A stretch of DNA of 64,000 nt. Source: Streptomyces griseoincarnatus. Its GTDB lineage: Bacteria > Actinomycetota > Actinomycetes > Streptomycetales > Streptomycetaceae. Of the stretch, positions 6,931 to 15,218 are shown in pieces. The notes below the pieces were generated by a model that made no database searches, was not told the DNA's origin, and worked only from the letters and a program-made list of their open reading frames with translations. The stretch's first letter is position 1, and each line of letters starts with the position of its first letter. The translations under genes and the position numbers were made by a program. The DNA lies in assembly GCA_014649575.1 (NCBI GenBank), contig BMTH01000001.1, positions 434,001 through 498,000 of the forward strand. Reading direction: 5' to 3'.

Positions 6931-9756
6931 ATGACTGCCGTGCAGGAGGGGCGGGGCGGCGACGTCGTCCTGGGCGCGCTCGGCGCGCTGGGCGCCCCGA
7001 TCGACTGCTCCGGGTTCGGGCGGCTGGACCTGGAGGGGCCGCAGGTGCTGTGGCTGATCGCGTCCGGCGCCGTGGACCTGTTCGCGGTGGACGCGGAGCA
7101 GCAGGGGCACTGGCACCACCTGGGCCGTCTGGAGGCGGGCTCGCTGGTGCCGGGCCCGGTGGCGGGCCCGGCGCACACGCTGGTGGCGCGGCCGCTGCGG
7201 GACTGCGTGGTGCACCGCATCGCGCTGCGTGAGCTGTACCAGGAGGCCCACACCCAGACCTGGTCCTACGACGAGTACGGCAACCCGCAGTACGTGCCGC
7301 CGACGACGAGCCCGCTGGAGTACGCGCTCGCGCTGGGCGTGGGCCGCAGCCTCGCCGTGCTGTTCCAGGCGCCGATGGCGACGGAGCGGGCGGCGGCGCC
7401 CACCGACGACGACGTGTTCTGGATGCAGGTGCCCCCGGGCAGCGTGCAGTACGGCTCCGTGTACGGCGCGGAGGCCGCGGCCGATCTGCTGATGGATCCG
7501 TCACTGTGGCAGAGCATGGTCGACCAGCAGTACCGGCTGATGACCACGCTGGACCGGTGGATCGAGCAGCTGGAGGAGACGCACGAGTCGCGCACCGCGC
7601 AGGGCATCGCGGCCGGCGAGGCGGTGCGGGCGCACGCCGACCGGACGCTGCTCGCGTCGATCGGCAAGCGGTCGGGGCAGCGCACGACGGCCGCGGACGC
7701 GGACGCCACGTACGCGGCCTGCGAGCTGGTGGCGCGGGCGGCGGGGATCACGCTGGCCTCGCCGGCCCGGTCCGGCACCGGCGCCGACCGGCTGGATCCG
7801 GTGGAGCAGGTGGCGCTGGCCTCGCGGCTGCGCACCCGGGTGGTGCGTCTTGAGGGCCGGTGGTGGCGCGACGACGTGGGGCCGCTGGTGGGTCACCGCG
7901 CCCTGTCGGGGGCGCCGGTGGCGCTGGTGTGGCGGCGCGGCGGCTATGTGGCCGTTCATCCGTCGACGGGCCGGGAGACCCCGGTGGAGAAGGCGAACGC
8001 CGAGGAGTTCGAGCCGCGCGCGGTGATGTTCTACCGTCCGCTGCCCGAGCGGCGGCTGAGCCCGCTGCGGCTGATGCGGTTCTGCATGGGCGGCACCCGG
8101 GGCGACCTGACGGGGCTGCTGCTGAGCGGTCTGGTGACGGTGGCGCTCGGGGCGCTGGTGCCGCTGGCGACGGGCCGGGTGCTCGGCGAGTACGTGCCGA
8201 AGGCCCGGACGGACCTCATCGTGCAGGTGTGTCTGGCGGTGATCCTCAGCAGTGTGGTCGCGGCCGCGTTCATGCTGCTGCAGAACCTCACGCTGCTGCG
8301 GCTGGAGGGCCGGGTGGAGGCCACGCTCCAGCCGGCGGTGTGGGACAGGCTGCTCCGGCTGCCGACCCGGTTCTTCACGGAGCGGTCCACGGGTGAGCTG
8401 GCGAGCGCGGCGATGGGCATCAGCGCCATCCGCCGGATGCTGGCCGGTGTCGGGCCCACGGTGACCCAGTCGGTCACGGTGGGCGCGGTGAACCTGGCGC
8501 TGCTGCTGTGGTTCAGCGTGCCGATGGCGCTGGCCGCGATGGGCATGCTGGTGGTGATCGCGGGCGTGTTCCTGGGTCTTGGGCTGTGGCAGGTGCGCTG
8601 GCAGCGACGGTTGGTGGTGCTTGCCAACAAGCTGAACAACCAGGCGTTCCAGACGCTGCGCGGGCTCCCGAAGCTGCGCGTGGCGGCGGCGGAGAACTAC
8701 GCGTACGCGGCCTGGGCGTCGCAGTTCGCGCGCAGCCGTGAGCTCCAGCAGAAGGCCGGGCGGATCAGGAATCTGACGGCGGTGCTGGGCGCGGTGTATC
8801 TGCCGCTGTGCACGCTGGGGATGTTCATGCTGCTGGCGGGTCCGGCGCGCGGGTCGATGACGGCGGCGGAGTTCCTCACCTTCAACACGTCGGTGACGAT
8901 GGTGCTGACGTCGGTGACCCAGCTGACCGGCTCGTTCGTCTCGGCGGTCGCCGCCCTGCCGCTGTTCGAGCAGATCCGGCCGGTGCTGGACGCGACGCCC
9001 GAGGTGCGCGCGGCGAGCACCCGGCCGGGGCCGCTGACCGGTGCGATCGAGGCGCGGCGGGTGTCGTTCCGCTACTCCGACGACGGCCCGCTGGTGCTGG
9101 ACGACGTGTCCTTCGAGGCACGGCCTGGCGAGTTCGTGGCGGTGGTCGGCCCGAGCGGCTGCGGCAAGTCGACGCTGCTGCGGCTGCTCATCGGCTTCGA
9201 CCGCCCGCAGTCCGGCAGCGTGCTGTACGACGGTCAGGACCTGGCGGCGCTCGACCAGTCGGCGGTGCGCCGCCAGTGCGGTGTGGTGCTCCAGCACGCC
9301 CAGCCGTTCACCGGGTCGATCCTGGACGTGATCTGCGGGAGCGAGCCGTACACGCCGGAGGAGGCGATGGCGGCTGCGGAGATGGCGGGGCTGGCCGAGG
9401 ACATCCGGCGGATGCCGATGGGGCTGCACACCATCGTGTCCGGCAGCGGGGCTGTCTCGGGCGGCCAGCGGCAGCGGCTGATGATCGCCCAGGCGCTGAT
9501 CCGCCGTCCACGGATCCTCTTCTTCGACGAGGCGACCAGCGCCCTGGACAACGAGACGCAGCGCACGGTCATCGAGAGCACCAAGGCGCTGCGGGCGACC
9601 CGCATCGTCATCGCGCACCGCCTGTCGACGGTGCTGGACGCGGACCGGGTGGTGGTGATGGAGGCCGGCAAGGTGGTCCAGCAGGGCACGCCCGCCGAGC
9701 TGCTCGCCGACACGCAGGGGCGCCTGCACGAGCTGGTGCGCCGGCAGCTCGCCTGA
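6931..9756 (+). CDS. NHLM-type bacteriocin exporter: second ABC permease/ATPase with large N-terminal domain
   Basis: ATG 6931 comes one base after the previous stop. The 941-residue protein has no C39 peptidase. Instead residues ~1-370 hold a cyclic-nucleotide-binding-like/cupin-type region (RLDLEGPQVLWLIASGAVDL) typical of NHLM ATP-binding subunits. Membrane helices start near residue 390 (GLLLSGLVTVALGALVPL), and the ATPase is at the end (GPSGCGKST ~740, SGGQRQRLMIAQAL ~842, ILFFDEATSALD ~863). It should pair with the 4707 product as a heterodimeric exporter. What the N-terminal domain senses or binds is not known. Confidence 0.93.
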   Translation: MTAVQEGRGGDVVLGALGALGAPIDCSGFGRLDLEGPQVLWLIASGAVDLFAVDAEQQGHWHHLGRLEAGSLVPGPVAGPAHTLVARPLRDCVVHRIALRELYQEAHTQTWSYDEYGNPQYVPPTTSPLEYALALGVGRSLAVLFQAPMATERAAAPTDDDVFWMQVPPGSVQYGSVYGAEAAADLLMDPSLWQSMVDQQYRLMTTLDRWIEQLEETHESRTAQGIAAGEAVRAHADRTLLASIGKRSGQRTTAADADATYAACELVARAAGITLASPARSGTGADRLDPVEQVALASRLRTRVVRLEGRWWRDDVGPLVGHRALSGAPVALVWRRGGYVAVHPSTGRETPVEKANAEEFEPRAVMFYRPLPERRLSPLRLMRFCMGGTRGDLTGLLLSGLVTVALGALVPLATGRVLGEYVPKARTDLIVQVCLAVILSSVVAAAFMLLQNLTLLRLEGRVEATLQPAVWDRLLRLPTRFFTERSTGELASAAMGISAIRRMLAGVGPTVTQSVTVGAVNLALLLWFSVPMALAAMGMLVVIAGVFLGLGLWQVRWQRRLVVLANKLNNQAFQTLRGLPKLRVAAAENYAYAAWASQFARSRELQQKAGRIRNLTAVLGAVYLPLCTLGMFMLLAGPARGSMTAAEFLTFNTSVTMVLTSVTQLTGSFVSAVAALPLFEQIRPVLDATPEVRAASTRPGPLTGAIEARRVSFRYSDDGPLVLDDVSFEARPGEFVAVVGPSGCGKSTLLRLLIGFDRPQSGSVLYDGQDLAALDQSAVRRQCGVVLQHAQPFTGSILDVICGSEPYTPEEAMAAAEMAGLAEDIRRMPMGLHTIVSGSGAVSGGQRQRLMIAQALIRRPRILFFDEATSALDNETQRTVIESTKALRATRIVIAHRLSTVLDADRVVVMEAGKVVQQGTPAELLADTQGRLHELVRRQLA

Positions 9757-9760
9757 GCCG

Positions 9761-10291
9761 TCAGGCGCCCGCGCCCGGGTACGGCGCCCCCGAGGGCGTC
9801 CCGGCCGCCACGTAGGCCTCGTACAGCGCCCGGGCGGGCGCCTCCGGGCCGGCGTGCGGTCCCTCGAAGCGCTCGCCGCGCGCCCACGCGTCCAGCGCGG
9901 AGAGGCACACGTCCCAGCCGGCGCTGTTGCGTGCGGCGGTGTTCTCGGCTCCCAGCACGTTGGTGAGGGTGAAGCGGGTGCGCTTCTCCCCCAGCTCCTC
10001 CAGGTCGAAGTGGATCTCGTCCTCCTCCCAGGTGAAGGAGAGGTGGCGGGGCGGATCGACGGCGACGACCCGGCCGGTGGAGTCCTCCAGGGCGGGGTCG
10101 CCGCTGAAGACGACGGCGCCGCCGGGACGCAGGTCGATGTCGGCGCGCGAGGGGAACCAGTGGACGAGTTCGTCGGCGTCGGTGACGAACCTCCAGACCC
10201 GGTCGACGGGGTGGTCGTACTCGCGGACGAAGCGGACGGCGGGGCGGCCGTCGTCCAGGGTGAGGAACGTGCCGGTGGGCTCGGCGGCCAT
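9761..10291 (-). CDS. SRPBCC (AHSA1/START-like) protein
   Basis: The start at ATG 10291 has AAGGA 8 nt upstream and lies 5 nt after the ArsR stop, so the pair form one operon. The 176-residue product carries the AHSA1 pattern (REYDHPVDRVWRFVTDADELVHWF near 20-43, then an alternating strand region and LxFTWEEDE). ArsR plus AHSA1 is a common actinobacterial pair in which the SRPBCC protein probably binds a small hydrophobic ligand. The actual ligand is unknown. The frame is open upstream into the ArsR gene, but that part is a shadow. Confidence 0.88.
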   Translation of the reverse strand: MAAEPTGTFLTLDDGRPAVRFVREYDHPVDRVWRFVTDADELVHWFPSRADIDLRPGGAVVFSGDPALEDSTGRVVAVDPPRHLSFTWEEDEIHFDLEELGEKRTRFTLTNVLGAENTAARNSAGWDVCLSALDAWARGERFEGPHAGPEAPARALYEAYVAAGTPSGAPYPGAGA

Positions 10292-10296
10292 GGCGA

Positions 10297-10635
10297 TCAG
10301 TCCTTCGAGGTCGGTTCGGTGGTGTCCGGCCGCGTGTCCAGGCGGCGGCCCAGCGCGTCGAGGCTCTCGCCCCACAGCTTCCGGTACGGCGCCAGCCAGG
10401 CGTCGAGGGCGGCGAGCGGGGCGGGGTCGAGGGTGTGCACGCGGCGCTGCGCCTCCTGGCGGACCCGGACCAGGCCGGCCTCGCGCAGCACCTTGAGGTG
10501 CTTGGAGGCGCTGGGCTGGCTCAGCTCGCACGCCTGCGCGATCTCCCCCACGGTCCGTGGGCCGGTCCGCAGCAGCGCGACGACGGCCCGCCGGTGCGGG
10601 TCGGCGAGGGCGGCCCAGAGGGCGGCGTCGGACAT
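10297..10635 (-). CDS. ArsR/SmtB-family transcriptional regulator
   Basis: This winged-helix protein of 112 residues starts at ATG 10635; an in-frame ATG at 10644 is the alternative. Characteristic features are ALADPHRRAVVALLRTG and the recognition helix region QPSASKHLKVLREAGLV. The metal-binding ELCVCDL motif is absent (it reads EIAQACELSQ), so it probably does not sense arsenic or other thiophilic metals. It likely represses itself and the SRPBCC gene. A promoter placed to start transcription at the 10635 ATG favours that start (see the promoter entry). Confidence 0.9.
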   Translation of the reverse strand: MSDAALWAALADPHRRAVVALLRTGPRTVGEIAQACELSQPSASKHLKVLREAGLVRVRQEAQRRVHTLDPAPLAALDAWLAPYRKLWGESLDALGRRLDTRPDTTEPTSKD

Positions 10636-10642
10636 GGACCCC

Positions 10643-10671
10643 ATATTCCTCCGTGGTTATATTCCTGTCAA
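10643..10671 (-). promoter_or_regulatory. Candidate promoter and operator of the arsR operon
   Basis: On the minus strand a perfect TTGACA (10671-10666) is followed after 17 nt by GAATAT (10648-10643), 7 nt before ATG 10635, which would make a leaderless transcript. The inverted repeat ATTCCT-gtca-AGGAAT (10661-10676) covers the -35 box, and ATATTCCT occurs twice (10643 and 10659). These are plausible ArsR binding sites. Confidence 0.4.
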
Positions 10672-10782
10672 GGAATGAAAGCTACCGGGAAGGAAGGCCC
10701 CCGCGTACCCGGCCATGGCTCGTATCCGCCCTTCCGTGCGGGCCGCCCGTTGGCCGGGGCGGGAAGTGGGTACCCACGGGCC

Positions 10783-11793
10783 ATGCGGACCAGCGTGGTG
10801 GATGTCGGGTCGAAGACCGTCCGGCTCGTCGTGTCGGACACGGAGGGCGGTGCGCCCCTGCCCGTCCACACCGCCAAGTGGCGGCTGCGGCTGTCCGAGC
10901 AGGTCACGCCCGGCGGACCGGTGCCGGACCGCGCCGTGGAGGACCTGGTGGACGCCGTCGCGGCGGCGGACCGGGCCGCCACGCGGTGGGGTGCCGCCGG
11001 TCCCCTGGCCTTCGCCACGGCCGTGGTGCGCGGGGCCCCGAACCGGCACGAGGTGCTGCGCACGGTGCGGGAGCGGACCGGCGTCGACCTGTGCACGCTG
11101 CCCGGCGAGGTCGAGGCGGAGCTGACCTTCCTCGCCGCGCGCCGCTGGATGGGCTGGCGCTGCGGTCCGCTGGCCGTGCTGGACATCGGCGGCGGCTCCC
11201 TGGAGGTCGCCTTCGGTCGCGGCAGGCTGCCCGACTTCGCCGCCTCGCTGCCGCTGGGCGCGGCGCGGCTGACCCATGAGTACTTCGCGGACGAGGACCC
11301 GCCCTCGCCGGACCGGGTGCGCGCCCTGCGCCGGCGGGTGCGTCACCAGCTGCGCGACGCGGCGGCCCGGATCCGCTGGGAGGGCCCGCGCACGGCGGTG
11401 GCCACCTCCCGTACCTTCCAGCAGCTCGGCCGGCTGTGCGGGGCCGCGCCCGGACGGCACGGCCCGTTCGTGGAGCGGGTGCTGTCGGCCGCCGACCTGC
11501 GCGGGGCGGTCGACCGGCTGGCCGCCCTGCCCGCCGCCGAACGCGCCCGGCTGCCCGGCATCTCCGCGCCCCGCGCGACGCAGAGCCTGGCGGGCGCCGT
11601 GGTGGCGCACACCGCGATGAAGCTGACCGGCCTGGCGACGGTGACGATCTGCCCCTGGGCCCTGCGCGAGGGGGTGCTGCTGCGCCATGTGGAGGACGGC
11701 CCGGCCTGGTGGGCGGAGATCGCCCGGCGCAGCGAGAAGGAGTCGGACGGCGCGGGCCCGGTGCCGCTGCGCATCGCCGCCGCCCGGCACTGA
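10783..11793 (+). CDS. Ppx/GppA-family phosphatase (exopolyphosphatase-like)
   Basis: The 336-residue product starts at ATG 10783; the frame is open farther upstream but without coding character. It has the ASKHA-fold phosphate loops of Ppx/GppA proteins: VDVGSKTVRLVVSD at the N-terminus and VLDIGGGSLEVAFG near 125-140, plus the acidic residues between them. Family members hydrolyse polyphosphate or the 5'-phosphate of pppGpp. Its length is that of the short actinobacterial Ppx form without the C-terminal HD-like domain. It stands alone, with the small acidic gene at 11833 downstream. Confidence 0.88.
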   Translation: MRTSVVDVGSKTVRLVVSDTEGGAPLPVHTAKWRLRLSEQVTPGGPVPDRAVEDLVDAVAAADRAATRWGAAGPLAFATAVVRGAPNRHEVLRTVRERTGVDLCTLPGEVEAELTFLAARRWMGWRCGPLAVLDIGGGSLEVAFGRGRLPDFAASLPLGAARLTHEYFADEDPPSPDRVRALRRRVRHQLRDAAARIRWEGPRTAVATSRTFQQLGRLCGAAPGRHGPFVERVLSAADLRGAVDRLAALPAAERARLPGISAPRATQSLAGAVVAHTAMKLTGLATVTICPWALREGVLLRHVEDGPAWWAEIARRSEKESDGAGPVPLRIAAARH

Positions 11794-11832
11794 GCGGTAC
11801 GAACACGATCAGCACGAGGTGAGGAGACCCCG

Positions 11833-12012
11833 TTGTCCGAGCACGACGAGACCCCGAAGCCGTCCGATTCGGCCCTCGACGAGGTGCTGCGCGAAGTGGA
11901 GGAGGCCGAGCGCCGCGCCCAGGAGTCCGACGAGGACCGCCGCCACCACGGCGAGGCGGGAGAGGCGATCACGCCGAACACCCAGGCGCAGGAGGAGTCG
12001 GAGGGCGAGTAG
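11833..12012 (+). CDS. Small acidic protein, 59 residues, function unknown
   Basis: A TTG start at 11833 lies 6 nt after GAGGAG (11821-11826) and 39 nt after the phosphatase stop, so it may be co-transcribed. The 59 residues are rich in Glu and Asp (about a third), with a short helix-prone centre (LDEVLREVEEAERRAQ) and no Cys or aromatic residue. Third positions are strongly G/C. Such small charged proteins are common in Streptomyces genomes. I do not recognise a domain. Confidence 0.6.
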   Translation: MSEHDETPKPSDSALDEVLREVEEAERRAQESDEDRRHHGEAGEAITPNTQAQEESEGE

Positions 12013-12027
12013 CCGGACGCCCGCGCC

Positions 12028-12636
12028 CTACTGCGGCGGCGCCCCGAGGGGGCGGGCGGCGAGGGCGCGGGCGACGCCCAGCAGGTTCGCGGCCATCGCA
12101 CGGCCCGTACTGCGGGACCAGTCGTGGCCGCTGCCGCCCTCCAGGAAGCTGGGGCCGGGCCCCGGGCCCTGGTTCCAGTACGTCCACGCCTGGCCGGGGA
12201 TGGTGTAGCCGATGTCCTGGAGCCCGCCGGTGATCTGGCTGATCACATGGTGGGCGCCGTCCTCGTTGCCGGTGACGACGACGCCGGCGACCCGGTTGTA
12301 GGCGACCGGGCGTCCGTCGTCGTCGGTCTCGGACATCAACCCCTCCATGCGCTCCAGGACGCGCTTGGCCACCGAGGACGGCTGGCCCAGCCACGTCGGC
12401 GAGGCCATCACGAGGATCTCGGACGCGAGCAGCTTCTCGTGCACCCCGGGCCAGTCGTCGCCGTCGTGCACGGCCTCGCTGACCACGCCGGGGGCGATGT
12501 CCAGGTCCACGGCGCGGACGACGTCGACCTCGACGCCCTCCCGCTCCAGCTGCTCGGTGACGGTCCGGAACAGCGCCTCGGTGTTGGAGGTCTCCGGCGA
12601 CTTCTTGAGCGTGCAGTTGATCACCAATGCCTTCAT
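12028..12636 (-). CDS. NADPH-dependent FMN reductase / flavodoxin-fold protein
   Basis: The start at ATG 12636 fits the flavodoxin fold, which begins with strand one (MKALVINCTLKKSPETS) whose loop binds the FMN phosphate. The 202-residue protein continues with ILVMASPTWLGQPSSVAKRVLERM and VAGVVVTGNEDGAHHV, typical of the NADPH-dependent FMN reductase family. It is divergent from the di-iron protein at 12716 with 79 nt between them. The frame is open to 12717 but that would overlap the promoter region. The electron acceptor cannot be told from sequence. Confidence 0.88.
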   Translation of the reverse strand: MKALVINCTLKKSPETSNTEALFRTVTEQLEREGVEVDVVRAVDLDIAPGVVSEAVHDGDDWPGVHEKLLASEILVMASPTWLGQPSSVAKRVLERMEGLMSETDDDGRPVAYNRVAGVVVTGNEDGAHHVISQITGGLQDIGYTIPGQAWTYWNQGPGPGPSFLEGGSGHDWSRSTGRAMAANLLGVARALAARPLGAPPQ

Positions 12637-12715
12637 GGGGTCATGGGGTACCCCGCACACGCGCCCCCGCCACGCCGCCGGGCGTTTCCGTCCGCCGTAC
12701 GGGTACTCGGGGCCC

Positions 12716-13729
12716 ATGGACGACCCCCGAGACGAACCTCTGCTGCCCGCCCCGCGCGGGCCGCTCAGCCGCGCCGTGACGACGTATCTGCGGGGCGCCG
12801 GCCCGCTGCCCTCCGAGGCGGAGGTCGCCGCCGCCCCGGTGTACGGCGAGGACCTCCAGCTGGCCCTCTACCTCTGCTACGAACTGCACTACCGCGGCTT
12901 CGCGGACGTGGCGCCCACCCTGGAGTGGGACCCGGACCTGCTGCGGACACGGGCCGCCATGGAGCGGCGCTTCCTCGCCGCGCTCCGTGAGGACGCCCCG
13001 CGCCACGACAGTGTGGACGACGCGCTGGCCGGGATCCTGGTCGAGCCGGTGGACGGCACGGGCGTCAGCCACTTCCTGCGCGACGAGGGCGAGCTGTGGC
13101 AGCTGCGCGAGTACGCGGCCCTGCGCTCCCTGTACCACCTGAAGGAGGCCGACCCGCACGCCTGGGTGCTGCCGCGGCTGCGCGGCCGGGCCAAGGCGGC
13201 GATGGCGGCCGTCGAGTTCGACGAGTACGGCGGCGGGCGCGCCGACCGGGTGCACGCCCGGCTGTGGGCCGACCTGATGACGGACCTGGGCCTGGACACC
13301 ACGTACGGCCGCCATCTGGACGCGGCCTGCGCGGAGGCGCTGGTCACGGTGAACCTGATGTCGCTGTTCGGGCTGCACCGCACGCTGCGGGGCGCTCTGG
13401 TGGGCCACTTCGCGACGGTCGAGATCACGTCCTCGCCGGGGTCCCGGCGCCTGGCCGAGGCCATGCGCCGCACGGGCGCGGGTCCCGCCGCCGAACACTT
13501 CTACGACGAGCACGTGGAGGCGGACGCGGTGCACGAGCAGGTGGTCCGCAAGGACGTCATAGGTGGTCTGCTGGAGGACGAGCCGGAGCTGGCGCCGGAC
13601 GTCGCCTTCGGCGTGGCGGCCACGGTGTTCACGGAGGACCGGCTCGGCGACCGGCTGCTCGCCGACTGGGGCGAGGGCCGCTCCGCGCTGCGCACTCCCC
13701 TGTCGCAGGAGGTCACCCATGGCTCTTGA
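12716..13729 (+). CDS. Iron-containing redox enzyme (haem-oxygenase-like di-iron fold)
   Basis: ATG 12716 opens a 337-residue protein. It is all-helical in appearance with carboxylate/His motifs of the haem-oxygenase-like di-iron oxidase superfamily: ELHYRGF (~60), VEFDEYGGGRAD (~165) and HFYDEHVEADAVHEQV (~260). Relatives are annotated as iron-containing redox enzyme family proteins and include fatty-acid decarboxylating and N-oxygenating enzymes. Its 3' end overlaps the methyltransferase by 11 nt, and that gene overlaps a CDGSH gene, so the three are one operon. The substrate is unknown. Confidence 0.85.
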   Translation: MDDPRDEPLLPAPRGPLSRAVTTYLRGAGPLPSEAEVAAAPVYGEDLQLALYLCYELHYRGFADVAPTLEWDPDLLRTRAAMERRFLAALREDAPRHDSVDDALAGILVEPVDGTGVSHFLRDEGELWQLREYAALRSLYHLKEADPHAWVLPRLRGRAKAAMAAVEFDEYGGGRADRVHARLWADLMTDLGLDTTYGRHLDAACAEALVTVNLMSLFGLHRTLRGALVGHFATVEITSSPGSRRLAEAMRRTGAGPAAEHFYDEHVEADAVHEQVVRKDVIGGLLEDEPELAPDVAFGVAATVFTEDRLGDRLLADWGEGRSALRTPLSQEVTHGS

Positions 13730-14405
13730 GCAACGGGGTACTCGGCCGCCCGTGAAAAGTCTGGTACTCCCGGGCGTGTACGCCCCGCAGGAGGACACCG
13801 CGCTGCTGGCGGCGGCCCTGGCCGACGAGCCGGTGGAGCCGGGCGCGGCCGTCCTCGACGTCGGCACCGGTTCCGGTGCCCTGGCCCTGACGGCCGCCCG
13901 GCGCGGCGCCCGGGTGACCGCGGTCGACGTGTCACGGCGGGCCGTGTACGCGGCCCGGCTGAACGCGCTGCGGGCCGGTCTCCCGCTCGAGGTCGTCCGC
14001 GGCAACCTGTTCGAACCCGTGCGGGGACGGTCGTTCGACCTGGTCCTCGCCAACCCCCCGTACGTGCCCGCCCCCAGGGCGCACCGGCCGCCGCGCGGCC
14101 CGGCCCGCGCCTGGGACGCGGGCGGCGACGGGCGGCTCGTGCTCGACCGGATCTGCCATGAGGCGCCGGGTCTGTTGCGGCCGGGCGGGGTGCTGCTGCT
14201 GGTGCAGTCGGCGCTCAGCGACCCCGGTGCGACCGTGGACTGTCTGCGGTCCGCGGGGCTGAAATCGGCGGTGACGCAGCGGCAGCGGATCGCCTTCGGC
14301 CCGGTGCTGCGGACCCGGGTGGCGTGGCTGCGGGAGCGCGGGCTGCTGTCCCCGGACGAGAACGACGAGGAACTGGTGGTCGTCCGTGCCGAACAGCCCG
14401 TCTGA
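13719..14405 (+). CDS. Class I SAM-dependent methyltransferase (HemK/PrmC-like)
   Basis: ATG 13719 has CAGGAGG 6 nt upstream, inside the previous gene. The 228-residue product has the SAM-binding motif VLDVGTGSGALAL (~44-56) and the catalytic NPPY motif (LVLANPPYVP, ~110), which marks enzymes that methylate an amide or amine nitrogen such as PrmC/HemK2. There is no N-terminal PrmC helical domain. It sits between an iron redox enzyme and an iron-sulphur protein in an overlapping operon, so its target may be a partner protein or a product of that pathway; this is inference. Confidence 0.87.
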   Translation: MALEQRGTRPPVKSLVLPGVYAPQEDTALLAAALADEPVEPGAAVLDVGTGSGALALTAARRGARVTAVDVSRRAVYAARLNALRAGLPLEVVRGNLFEPVRGRSFDLVLANPPYVPAPRAHRPPRGPARAWDAGGDGRLVLDRICHEAPGLLRPGGVLLLVQSALSDPGATVDCLRSAGLKSAVTQRQRIAFGPVLRTRVAWLRERGLLSPDENDEELVVVRAEQPV

Positions 14406-14628
14406 TCCCGTGCGGCCGGCCGGCGCCGGCGCCTCGGAGGCCGCGTCCGGCGAGGCCCGCCGGGTCGTCATGAGCCGCAAGGGGCCGATGCTGGTGGAGG
14501 GTCCGGTGGAGGTGGAGCTGGAGGACGGTTCGGTGGTGTCCTCCGACCGCTTCCAGGTGGCCCTGTGCACCTGCCGGCGCAGCCGCCGCTACCCCTGGTG
14601 CGACACCAGCCACCGCGACCGCGCCTGA
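14386..14628 (+). CDS. CDGSH-type [2Fe-2S] protein
   Basis: The 80-residue product starts at ATG 14386, 20 nt inside the methyltransferase gene. The signature CTCRRSRRYPWCDTSH (~61-76) supplies the three Cys and one His that hold a [2Fe-2S] cluster; the usual Gly after the Asp is Thr here. CDGSH proteins pass electrons or clusters and sense redox state. Overlap with the two upstream genes suggests that it serves the di-iron enzyme. A perfect hairpin follows. Confidence 0.9.
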   Translation: MPNSPSDPVRPAGAGASEAASGEARRVVMSRKGPMLVEGPVEVELEDGSVVSSDRFQVALCTCRRSRRYPWCDTSHRDRA

Positions 14629-14658
14629 CCTTCCGGTCACAGCGCTCCGGAAAAGCCC

Positions 14659-14697
14659 GGAGGCCGGCGGGCGGCCCCACTCCGCCCGCCGGCCTCC
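14659..14697. terminator. Strong bidirectional terminator hairpin
   Basis: A perfect 16-bp stem (14659-14674 with 14682-14697, left arm GGAGGCCGGCGGGCGG) and a 7-nt loop lie between the convergent CDGSH and SSI genes. Confidence 0.75.
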
Positions 14698-14783
14698 CAT
14701 GGGATCGCACTGCCCGCGCGGTGCCCCGTACTCCCCAGTCCGCGGGCCGCCACGCGGTCACGGGAACCGTGCGATCCCGGTCT

Positions 14784-15218
14784 CTAGAAGGCGAAGACGC
14801 TCGAGCCGTGCGCGTTCATCTCGCAGTCGTTGGAGAAGACGCGCTCGTAGGAGACCCTCTTGCCCTGCCAGACGCCGTCCACGGTGACCAGCACCGGGTC
14901 GTACACCATCGGGCACATGGCGTCCTCGGTCCGGGTCAGCGCGCTCAGGTCGCCGCCGACGGCGGCCAGTTCGGCGCAGGCCGAGCCGGCGGCCGGGTGG
15001 GTGCCGGAGGGGCCCGGGGCACAGGTCAGGGTGACCGCGCGTTCCGGTGTGGCGGTCGTCGCGCTGACGCCCTTGCCTACGGTGAGCACCAGGGCAGAGG
15101 GGGCGTAGAGCGCGGACGGGGCATCTCCCGGGGCGGCGAGCGCGGCCCCGGAGAGGGGGGCGCAGACGGCGGTGGCCGTGAGACCGAGGGTGATGGCCCA
15201 GCGCGCGGTGTTCCGCAT
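14784..15218 (-). CDS. sti1: Streptomyces subtilisin inhibitor (SSI), secreted protease inhibitor
   Basis: I prefer ATG 15218 to 15227 because GGAAGGA lies 8 nt before it but touches the earlier ATG. The 144-residue length is that of the SSI precursor. A ~31-residue signal peptide ends near LAAPG, and the mature part begins [19 protein letters not shown]. The reactive-site loop MCPMVYDP keeps P1 Met and P1' Val, and the four Cys forming two disulphides and the C-terminal HGSSVFAF are present. SSI is a dimer that blocks subtilisins and related proteases outside the cell and is often abundant. The extracellular protease at 1670 could be a target, though no operon links them. Confidence 0.97.
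   Translation of the reverse strand: MRNTARWAITLGLTATAVCAPLSGAALAAPGDAPSALYAPSALVLTVGKGVSATTATPERAVTLTCAPGPSGTHPAAGSACAELAAVGGDLSALTRTEDAMCPMVYDPVLVTVDGVWQGKRVSYERVFSNDCEMNAHGSSVFAF

Noticed and set aside
4599..7253. An 884-codon minus-strand frame
   Set aside because: It is antisense to the C39 exporter and its translation is His/Arg/Gln-rich without any domain.
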